This document shows positions 7,503 to 13,566 of a DNA stretch of 13,566 nucleotides, one piece after another. Origin of the DNA: an uncultured Ruminococcus sp. (GTDB taxonomy: Bacteria > Bacillota > Clostridia > Oscillospirales > Ruminococcaceae); the NCBI GenBank assembly GCA_910577575.1, contig CAJTOG010000053.1:1-13566 (forward strand), given 5' to 3'. The translations under genes and the position numbers were made by a program. Each line of letters begins with the position of its first letter. The stretch's first letter is position 1. The notes under the pieces were generated by a model. The model was not told the origin of the DNA. It saw only the letters and a list, made by a program, of their open reading frames with translations, and did not search any database.

Positions 7503-8549
7503 ATGATACAAACAGAAGATATGGAGTTTGCTCCGAGAGTGGTTTCTCCCGAAAATATTCAGGAAGATGGTGATATTGAGCTTACTCTCCGTCCGCAGAG
7601 CTTGCATGAATATGTAGGTCAGGACAAGGTAAAAGAAAAGATTGCTATATATATTGAAGCTGCAAAGCGCCGTGGGGAAGCTCTGGACCATGTTCTGCTC
7701 TATGGTCCTCCGGGATTGGGAAAAACTACCCTTTCCTCTATTATTGCCCATGAGCTTGGAGTGAATCTCAGGATTACCACGGGTCCTGCAATTGAAAAGC
7801 CCGGTGATTTGGTTTCTCTGCTTACGAGCCTTTCGGATAATGATGTTCTTTTTATTGATGAAATACACCGTCTTTCAAGAGCTGTCGAGGAAATACTTTA
7901 TCCGGCTTTAGAGGACAGAGTTATTGATATTATTATAGGCAAAGGTCCTTCCGCACGTTCAATCCGTATGGATTTGAAACCTTTTACCCTTATAGGTGCA
8001 ACAACAAGAGCCGGACAGCTTTCAGCTCCCCTGCGTGACAGATTCGGAGTTATTGAGCGTTTGGAACTTTATAACAAAGAACAGCTTACTGATATTGTAA
8101 GAAGAAGTGCAATGATTTTGGGAATACCATGCAGTACTGACGGAGCAGCTGAAATCGCAGGCAGGGCAAGAGGCACACCCCGAATTGCAAACAGACTTTT
8201 AAAGCGTGTGCGTGATTTTGCGGATGTTATGGGAAACGGTGAAATAACTCAGGAAATAGCTTCGGTGGCATTGAGCAGACTTGAAATTGATGCCCTCGGA
8301 CTTGATAGTCTTGACAGACGTATGCTTCAGATGATTATCAAAGGATACGGCGGAGGACCTGCCGGACTTGAAACGATTGCTTCTGCAATAGGTGAAGAAG
8401 CGGTAACGCTGGAAGATGTATGTGAGCCGTTTCTTATGCAGTTAGGATTCCTCGGAAGAACACCAAGAGGAAGAATAGCTACACGTCTTGCATATGAGCA
8501 TCTGGGACTCATTCCACCTGAAGACAGTTCGGGACAGCTTAAATTATAA
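7503..8549 (+). CDS. ruvB: Holliday junction DNA helicase RuvB
   Basis: AAA+ motor that drives branch migration with RuvA. 348 residues, close to the usual 330-350. Walker A GPPGLGKT (68-75), Walker B FIDEIH (117-122), sensor 1 in LIGATTRAG (163-171), arginine-finger region LRDRFG (177-182), sensor 2 in the RGTPRIANRLLKR stretch, and the C-terminal winged helix with GFLGRTPRGR, whose arginine contacts DNA. The ATG at 7503 is preceded by GGAGGAG. The stop codon TAA (8547-8549) shares its last base with the ATG of the next gene, suggesting translational coupling. Confidence 0.97.
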   Translation: MIQTEDMEFAPRVVSPENIQEDGDIELTLRPQSLHEYVGQDKVKEKIAIYIEAAKRRGEALDHVLLYGPPGLGKTTLSSIIAHELGVNLRITTGPAIEKPGDLVSLLTSLSDNDVLFIDEIHRLSRAVEEILYPALEDRVIDIIIGKGPSARSIRMDLKPFTLIGATTRAGQLSAPLRDRFGVIERLELYNKEQLTDIVRRSAMILGIPCSTDGAAEIAGRARGTPRIANRLLKRVRDFADVMGNGEITQEIASVALSRLEIDALGLDSLDRRMLQMIIKGYGGGPAGLETIASAIGEEAVTLEDVCEPFLMQLGFLGRTPRGRIATRLAYEHLGLIPPEDSSGQLKL

Positions 8550-9007
8550 TGATAAACGGACAGGGATTGGGAGAAGTCTCAAAGTTGAAATACGGACTTT
8601 TCCCTATGAGTTTCAATGGCTGTGAAGTTATAGCAGTATACAATGCACTGAAATATTTGGGCAAATCTTTTGATATATATGAAGTTCTGCGTTTCATGAA
8701 GCGTTATTGTATGTTTTTTGGACTTTTCGGTGGCAATATATATTGTCTTGACAAAGCATTGAAACATTTTGGAACAGAATCAGAGAAATCAAAATCATTC
8801 AGTGCTTGCAAGGCGTTTATCATATCTTCATGGACTGGTAAGCGTTTTCTTTCAACTGTTCATACGGTTTTCTGTGTGCGGACGACCAATGGTATAAGAG
8901 TATACAACAGATATAATAACTGTCCGCATTCAGTGATTTATAAAACTGATGATATAAAAAATATTTTCGGCGGAAATAAACCGCTTGTAGTCTACTGTAT
9001 CAAATAA
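8549..9007 (+). CDS. Uncharacterised protein with papain/C39-like Cys-His pattern
   Basis: 152 residues, no signal peptide or membrane segment. I do not recognise a named family with certainty. The N-terminal NGCEVIAVYNALKYLGK (23-39) matches the catalytic-cysteine helix of papain-like and C39-like peptidases (C25 at the start of a helix carrying an AVYNAL-type motif). HTVFCVRTTNGIRVYNRYNN (105-124) supplies a beta-strand histidine (H105) and a following Asn/Asp-position residue (N120 or N123), the order expected of a Cys-His-Asn triad. Glycine-rich LFGG (59-62) lies between. It is translationally coupled to ruvB by a TAATG overlap and is followed after 22 nt by the GlmM-like gene. It is cytoplasmic as read, and could be a peptidase, amidase or inactive fold member. 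Substrate unknown. Confidence 0.8.
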   Translation: MINGQGLGEVSKLKYGLFPMSFNGCEVIAVYNALKYLGKSFDIYEVLRFMKRYCMFFGLFGGNIYCLDKALKHFGTESEKSKSFSACKAFIISSWTGKRFLSTVHTVFCVRTTNGIRVYNRYNNCPHSVIYKTDDIKNIFGGNKPLVVYCIK

Positions 9008-9029
9008 ATATAATAATAAGGAGTATGAA

Positions 9030-10382
9030 ATGGGACGAATTTTCGGAAAAGACGGCATGAGAGCCATTGCCGTGACAGATTTAACCTGTGAGCTTGCTAT
9101 GCAGATTGGACGGGCAGCCGCAGCTGTTCTTGCAAGTCATAAGGGAGATAAACCCAGGATACTTATAGGAAAAGATGTAAGAAATTCTTCTGATACGATT
9201 GAAGCGGCAGTATGTGCCGGAATCTGTTCTGCCGGAGTTGATGCGGAACTTTTGGGAGAAGTTCCTACACCGCTTCTTGCATGGTATATACGGGAATGCA
9301 AAGCAAGTGGCGGAATTATGATTACTGCATCTCCTATAAATTCGGAATATAATGGAATAAAAATTTTTTCTTCATATGGTTATCGTCTCGGCGAGGACAG
9401 AGAAGACGAAATAGAAAGGCTTATTCTGGATAATCCTGAAAAAATAAAGCCCGTCAAGCTTAAAGAATATGGAAGGGTATTACATAATTTAACAGCTATA
9501 GACGAATATATTTCCCATATAAAGAAATTTGCACCTGATAATCTTGACGGTTTCAAAGTTGCAATAGACTGTGCAAATGGTTGTACCGGACTTACAGCAG
9601 AGCAGATTTTTTCTGGTCTTGGTGCTGAAATTCTTATTACCGGAAATTCTCCTGACGGATTTAATATAAATACAAGCGGAAGCACCCATATAGAGTCATT
9701 GATGAATTTTGTAGTGGAAAATGAATGTACCTGTGGCATTGCCTTTGACGGAGCAGGCGAACGCTGTATGGCAGTGGATGAGCAGGGAAATCTTATTGAC
9801 GGAGATGTCATTATTGCTGCCTGTGCAAGAGAAATGAAATCGGAAGGCAGACTGCGTCATAATACAATAATTGTAAGTCAGGCAAATAATTTGGGGCTTA
9901 TTCAGTTTGCAAAGGCAAGTGAAATAGCAACGGCATCAGCTCCTACAGGTGAAAGAGGAATGATTCGCCGTATGATTGAATGCGGATACAGCATAGGCGG
10001 AGACCCTTCCGGTCATATTGTTTTTCCCGATGATATGCCGACGGCCGACGGTCAGCTTACAGGTATAAGACTGCTTGAAATACTTAAGAAAACAGGGGAA
10101 ACTCTGAGTGAAATTTCGTGCCTTATAAAAAAATCACCGCAGGTTATGTTCAGTATTCCTATAGACAGAAGATTCCGTGAAGTATGGAAGAATGACAGGG
10201 CAATTACAGGTCTTATTGAAGATTTTGAAGGAATACTCGGTGATGAGGGAAGAGTTGTTGTGCGTGAGGCAGGAAAAGAACCAGCAATACGTATAAGAAT
10301 TGAAGGCAAGGACTTTTCTACTATAAATACAATGGCACTTCAGATAGCTGATACCATAAAAGAAAGACTTGAACTTAAATAA
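9030..10382 (+). CDS. Phosphoglucosamine-mutase-like protein with altered active-site motifs
   Basis: Full-length alpha-D-phosphohexomutase fold, 450 residues, the GlmM size. GlmM makes glucosamine-1-phosphate for peptidoglycan. GlmM lineage shows in FGKDGMRAIA (5-14), NINTSGSTHIESL (212-224) and SGHIVF (327-332). The four functional loops all differ: the SASHNP phosphoserine loop reads TASPINS (99-105, S101 kept but His/Asn lost); the metal loop DGDADR/DGDGDR reads DGAGER (240-245, two metal Asp changed to Ala and Glu); the sugar loop GEQSGH reads GDPSGH (324-329); and the phosphate loop RPSGTEP reads REAGKEP (412-418). The conserved GDRY also reads GERG. The frame is intact with a good AAGGAG (9018-9023), so it appears maintained rather than decaying. 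It is probably a paralog with altered or lost catalysis, and a canonical glmM is expected elsewhere. Confidence 0.9.
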   Translation: MGRIFGKDGMRAIAVTDLTCELAMQIGRAAAAVLASHKGDKPRILIGKDVRNSSDTIEAAVCAGICSAGVDAELLGEVPTPLLAWYIRECKASGGIMITASPINSEYNGIKIFSSYGYRLGEDREDEIERLILDNPEKIKPVKLKEYGRVLHNLTAIDEYISHIKKFAPDNLDGFKVAIDCANGCTGLTAEQIFSGLGAEILITGNSPDGFNINTSGSTHIESLMNFVVENECTCGIAFDGAGERCMAVDEQGNLIDGDVIIAACAREMKSEGRLRHNTIIVSQANNLGLIQFAKASEIATASAPTGERGMIRRMIECGYSIGGDPSGHIVFPDDMPTADGQLTGIRLLEILKKTGETLSEISCLIKKSPQVMFSIPIDRRFREVWKNDRAITGLIEDFEGILGDEGRVVVREAGKEPAIRIRIEGKDFSTINTMALQIADTIKERLELK

Positions 10383-10401
10383 CAGTCGGGAGTTGAATAA
10401 A

Positions 10402-11265
10402 TTGAGAACAGCAGTAAACTGGAATGATTATATAATATTGGATACATCAGACGGCGAAAAACTTGAAAAATGGGGAGATATCAGTCTTGTAAGACCTGAC
10501 CCGCAGATTATCTGGAAAACTGAAAGAAAAAACAGTGTATGGCTTAATGCGGATGGTTATTATCATCGTTCAAATCAGGGCGGAGGAAAATGGGAATTCA
10601 GAAAAAGACTTCCTGAAAAATGGACTATAAGTTATGGAAATCTTACTTTCAATATACGTCCCACAGGTTTCAAGCATACCGGACTTTTTCCGGAACAGGC
10701 AGTAAACTGGGATTTTATGGCAGAAAAGATTAAAAATGCGGGCAGAGAAATAAATGTTCTTAATCTTTTTGCATATACAGGAGGAGCAACTCTTGCTTGT
10801 GCGGATGCAGGGGCATCAGTATGCCATGTTGACGCATCAAAGGGAATGGTACAGTGGGCAAGAGATAATGCGGAATCTTCCGGACTTTCTGACAGACCGG
10901 TACGCTGGATTGTTGATGACTGTGAAAAGTTCATTGCAAGGGAAATCAGAAGAGGAAGAAAATATGACGCTGTTATCATGGACCCCCCGAGTTACGGCAG
11001 AGGTCCGGGAGGAGAAGTATGGAAGCTTGAAAACTGCATTTATGATTTGGTAAAACTATGTTCCGGAGTTTTATCGGATAATCCTTTATTTTTCTTGATA
11101 AACAGCTATACGGCAGGACTTTCGCCGTCAGTAATGGGTTATATACTGGGGAGTATTCTTTCGGAAAAATTTGGCGGGAGCGTTTCATTCGATGAAATAG
11201 GTCTGCCTGTAAAGTCTACGGGAATGGTGCTTCCGTGCGGTTCAACTGCAATATGGCAGAAGTAG
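10402..11265 (+). CDS. RlmI/RlmK-like class I SAM-dependent methyltransferase
   Basis: 287 residues. The C-terminal Rossmann domain has motif I NLFAYTGGATLACA (121-134), the acidic end of strand 2 at D144 (CHVDAS), D172/D173 (VDDC) and motif IV MDPPSYGRG (193-201). This DPPSY form is typical of the COG1092 group, whose known members are 23S rRNA m5C (RlmI) and m7G (RlmK) methyltransferases. The N-terminal part (about 1-85, EKLEKWG...RPDPQIIW) is a short beta-rich domain rather than the full PUA domain of RlmI. The target is probably structured RNA, but the base is unknown. Start is the TTG at 10402, with CGGGAG (10387-10392) upstream; other TTGs at 10369 and 10393 precede or overlap that site. 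Lies 19 nt after the mutase-like gene. Confidence 0.88.
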   Translation: MRTAVNWNDYIILDTSDGEKLEKWGDISLVRPDPQIIWKTERKNSVWLNADGYYHRSNQGGGKWEFRKRLPEKWTISYGNLTFNIRPTGFKHTGLFPEQAVNWDFMAEKIKNAGREINVLNLFAYTGGATLACADAGASVCHVDASKGMVQWARDNAESSGLSDRPVRWIVDDCEKFIAREIRRGRKYDAVIMDPPSYGRGPGGEVWKLENCIYDLVKLCSGVLSDNPLFFLINSYTAGLSPSVMGYILGSILSEKFGGSVSFDEIGLPVKSTGMVLPCGSTAIWQK

Positions 11266-11290
11266 ATTAGTGATAAAGGGGATAAATGGG

Positions 11291-12019
11291 ATGAGAATAA
11301 ATTTTGAAAAAATGGAATCAGGCATTAGAAAAAGTATAAAAAATATAATTATATTTCTAATCATATTTATCATAGGTTTATTGATTGGAATGTTTATTAT
11401 AAAATATTCTGAACACAGAAAAGCAGAAAAAGAAGCAAATGTTGCTGTTATGGAGGAGATTACAACAATCGTTTCAATTGATGAAGTTATGTCGCAGATT
11501 AAAGCCATTAATGAACTTGCAACTGTTGAGTATCTTTATACTGATTCAGGTAAATTCGAGGATAAAAAACAGTTTGAAGATGGCTGGCTTGAGGGCGTTG
11601 ACATTCCGCTGACAAGCAAATCTTTTATAGTACGCTGGGACGGCAGAATCAAGGCGGGAATAAATATAAGCGATGTTAAATGCGATGTCAATGAGATTAC
11701 CAAGCAAATCACTGTAATAATGCCAGACGCTGAAATTTTAAGTCATGAGGTTTTTGAGGACAGCTTTGAAACACTTGACCAGACAAAAAATATATTCAAT
11801 CCGATAGAGGTTGATGATGTAAATAAATTTATAGGTGAAAGTAAGAACTTTATGGAAGAAAGGGCTGTATCAAACGGCCTGTTTGAAAATGCAGATAAGA
11901 ATGCACAGGCTCTTATTGAAAACAGTCTTGAATCCCTGACAATTATCAAGAATGATTACACAATAGTTTTTGAGAAAGCTTCAGAATCAGAAAAAGAACA
12001 GGAGAGTACAAATGGCTAA
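11291..12019 (+). CDS. DUF4230 family single-pass membrane protein
   Basis: 242 residues. A basic N-terminus and one strong hydrophobic helix about 18-38 (NIIIFLIIFIIGLLIGMFII) act as an uncleaved signal anchor, placing the rest outside the cell. The region about 65-225 matches DUF4230: INELATVEYLYTDSGK (73-88), IVRWDGRIKAGINIS (113-127), ITVIMPDAEILSHEV (140-154), and the helical KNFMEERAVSNGLFENADKN stretch (185-204). Members are of unknown function. The ATG at 11291 has AAAGGGG (11275-11281) upstream; a GTG at 11270 would add 7 residues. The 3' end overlaps the next gene by 8 nt, so the two products are probably made together. Confidence 0.85.
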   Translation: MRINFEKMESGIRKSIKNIIIFLIIFIIGLLIGMFIIKYSEHRKAEKEANVAVMEEITTIVSIDEVMSQIKAINELATVEYLYTDSGKFEDKKQFEDGWLEGVDIPLTSKSFIVRWDGRIKAGINISDVKCDVNEITKQITVIMPDAEILSHEVFEDSFETLDQTKNIFNPIEVDDVNKFIGESKNFMEERAVSNGLFENADKNAQALIENSLESLTIIKNDYTIVFEKASESEKEQESTNG

Positions 12020-12200
12020 TGAAAGATTTTTTAAAATTTATAAGCAGGGGGTTGTATCTGTAACGGAAATCTGGATTGATAAGGAAACGGGAGTGAATTA
12101 TCTTTATCATGAGGACGGGTATTCAGGCGGTTTGACTCCTCTTCTTGACAGGTATGGCAAGCCTGTGGTAAGCAATCCGAGCGAGTGGGAGAATAAATGA
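12012..12200 (+). CDS. DUF6440 family small protein
   Basis: 62 residues, no membrane segment. The sequence follows the DUF6440 pattern: ERFFKIYKQG (4-13), then IDKETGVNYLYHEDGYSGGL (22-41) and TPLLDRYGKPVV. This is a compact beta-rich domain of unknown function, common as a stand-alone protein in Firmicutes. ATG at 12012 has GGAGAG (12001-12006) upstream inside the DUF4230 gene. It overlaps that gene by 8 nt and the following ATPase gene by 4 nt (ATGA), so it is translationally coupled on both sides. A longer frame from 11970 lacks conservation and is not used. Confidence 0.85.
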   Translation: MANERFFKIYKQGVVSVTEIWIDKETGVNYLYHEDGYSGGLTPLLDRYGKPVVSNPSEWENK

Positions 12201-13051
12201 GCAATATAATTGAAATAAGGGATTTGCATTTCAGTTATGAAATTGAGGAAGAAAAGCCTGCTGAGGTACTGAAAGGCATAAACCTTGATATTGAAGAGGG
12301 TGAATTTGTCGCTGTATTAGGGCATAACGGTTCAGGAAAATCCACTCTTGCAAAACATATAAACGCTATTTTAGTGCCGTCTTCCGGAAAAGTTTATGTT
12401 GACGGCATAGATACAGCCGACGAGGATAAAATATTTGATTTGAGACAGCGTGCAGGAATGGTTTTTCAGAATCCCGATAATCAGATAGTCTCATCGATAG
12501 TTGAAGAAGATGTAGCCTTTGCACTTGAAAATTTGGGCGTACCATATGATGAAATGCGGAAACGTGTTGATGACGCACTGAAAGCCGTAAATATGTATGA
12601 ATACAGACTGCATTCTCCTGCACAGCTTTCGGGCGGTCAGAAACAGAGGATAGCTATTGCGGGAATAATAGCAATGCGTCCGAAATGCATAATTCTTGAT
12701 GAACCTACCGCAATGCTTGACCCGCAGGGCAGACGTGAAGTTATGGAAGTAATCAGAAAAATGAACAGGGAGCAGGGTGTAACAATAGTTCTTATAACTC
12801 ACTATATGGACGAAGCCGCACAGTGTGGACGGGTTATAGTAATGGATAAGGGAAAGGTTGTTCTTAATGATACTCCCCGTGCCGTGTTCTCTCATGTTGA
12901 TGAAATAAAGAAAATCGGGCTGGATGTTCCGCAGGTTACAGAACTTGCATGGGAACTTAAAAAGGCAGGTTTTGATATATCATCGGAGATTATAACCGAA
13001 CAAGAATGTGTTGAAGAACTGCTTGGAATTTTTAACGGAACAGGAAATTAA
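12197..13051 (+). CDS. ecfA1: ECF transporter ATP-binding subunit EcfA (CbiO-type)
   Basis: ATPase of an energy-coupling-factor importer, which takes up vitamins or metal ions via a swappable S component. 284 residues, the usual length. Walker A GHNGSGKST (42-50), Q-loop in VFQNPDNQIV (89-98, the Q-loop wording of EcfA/CbiO ATPases), signature LSGGQKQR (144-151), Walker B CIILDEPTAMLD (164-175) and switch His202 (ITHYMDEA). The N-terminal FSYE with the early acidic insert fits EcfA1 rather than EcfA2. ECF modules normally carry a second ATPase and the membrane protein EcfT downstream. Neither is present in the remaining window, which instead enters hsdS after 4 nt. The substrate cannot be told without an S component. 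Confidence 0.93.
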   Translation: MSNIIEIRDLHFSYEIEEEKPAEVLKGINLDIEEGEFVAVLGHNGSGKSTLAKHINAILVPSSGKVYVDGIDTADEDKIFDLRQRAGMVFQNPDNQIVSSIVEEDVAFALENLGVPYDEMRKRVDDALKAVNMYEYRLHSPAQLSGGQKQRIAIAGIIAMRPKCIILDEPTAMLDPQGRREVMEVIRKMNREQGVTIVLITHYMDEAAQCGRVIVMDKGKVVLNDTPRAVFSHVDEIKKIGLDVPQVTELAWELKKAGFDISSEIITEQECVEELLGIFNGTGN

Positions 13052-13055
13052 TTTT

Positions 13056-13566
13056 ATGAAAAATCTTTGTTTGAATAATGTGGAATATAAAAGGTTGGAA
13101 GATTGTTGTATAATTCTTGACAATAAACGTAAGCCAGTTACAAAAACAGCAAGGAAGTCGGGTGTGTATCCATATTATGGGGCAAATGGCATTCAGGATT
13201 ATGTTTCAGATTATATTTTTGATGGTGTTTTTGTTCTTATCGGAGAAGATGGCAGTGTTGTAAATGAAAACGGAAATCCGGTTGTTAATTGGGCTGAAGG
13301 CAAAATATGGGTTAATAATCATGCTCATATAATTCAGGAAAAAGATGGAGTTTTATTGAGGTATATTTTTTATTTTATTCAGACTATTAAAATTAAAAAC
13401 TTAATTTATGGAAATATTCCAAAGTTGACCGGAAATAATTTTAAATCTTTAAAAATTTCTGTTCCGTCATTGGAAATTCAGCAGAAAATAGCCGAAATTC
13501 TTTCAGCACAAGATAAAGTTATTGAACTTAAACAAAAACTTATTGACCGGAAGAAACAGCAGAAGA
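13056..13566 (+). CDS. hsdS: Type I restriction-modification specificity subunit (HsdS-like), 5' part
   Basis: 170 codons are visible and the frame is open at the right edge. HsdS supplies DNA target recognition to a type I methyltransferase/endonuclease. The visible part is one target-recognition domain: EYKRLEDCC (10-18) near the start, SGVYPYYGANGIQDYV (35-50), LIGEDGSV (61-68), VNNHAHII (87-93 region), IPKLTGNNFKSLKISVPS (121-138), and LEIQQKIAEILS (139-150) entering the conserved coiled coil (to 170, rich in Lys/Gln). The ATG lies 4 nt after the ecfA stop, with only AGGA (13042-13045) as ribosome binding site. hsdM, which usually precedes hsdS, is not upstream. Base composition is visibly richer in AT than in ecfA, consistent with acquisition. 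It could be an orphan, a phase-variable cassette, or the edge of an R-M island. Confidence 0.85.
   Translation, partial: MKNLCLNNVEYKRLEDCCIILDNKRKPVTKTARKSGVYPYYGANGIQDYVSDYIFDGVFVLIGEDGSVVNENGNPVVNWAEGKIWVNNHAHIIQEKDGVLLRYIFYFIQTIKIKNLIYGNIPKLTGNNFKSLKISVPSLEIQQKIAEILSAQDKVIELKQKLIDRKKQQK

Overview
The window looks like chromosome from a low-GC, fibre-degrading gut or rumen Firmicute, most likely Ruminococcus or a close relative in the Oscillospiraceae. The reasons are a secreted GH5 cellulase ending in a type I dockerin (a cellulosome marker), clostridial-type RuvCAB, an ECF-transporter ATPase, and GGAGG-type ribosome binding sites in an AT-rich background. The genus is inferred from protein style; no rRNA is present.

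Left part, minus strand (1-6171). The window opens inside the dockerin of a modular endoglucanase that runs off the left edge (1-2008). It has its own well-formed promoter (-10 at 2090-2095, -35 at 2113-2118) and two palindromes nearby. Next comes a short reading frame (2253-2615) for a membrane segment plus a transposase-OrfA-like helix-turn-helix, broken by one in-frame TAA. Then follow a short-form cobalamin-dependent methionine synthase lacking the reactivation domain (2653-5010) and a bifunctional chorismate mutase/prephenate dehydratase (5050-6171). These two form an apparent operon from a promoter at 6206-6234.

Right part, plus strand (6386-13566). A divergent promoter (TATAAT at 6341-6346) starts a very compact run with every gap under 30 nt: ruvC, ruvA, ruvB (Holliday-junction processing); a small protein with a papain/C39-like Cys-His pattern whose start overlaps the ruvB stop; a full-length phosphoglucosamine-mutase relative whose catalytic motifs are nearly all altered; an RlmI/K-like SAM methyltransferase; a DUF4230 membrane protein; a DUF6440 protein; and an EcfA-type ATPase. 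Four nt after the ATPase begins an HsdS-type DNA-specificity subunit that runs off the right edge, where the partner genes ecfA2 and ecfT would often be expected.

Most of the window is housekeeping. The parts that merit attention are the degenerate GlmM paralog, the papain-like protein coupled to ruvB, the interrupted membrane-HTH gene, and the ecfA/hsdS junction. I see no CRISPR array, complete insertion sequence, rRNA or tRNA, and no convincing intrinsic terminator.
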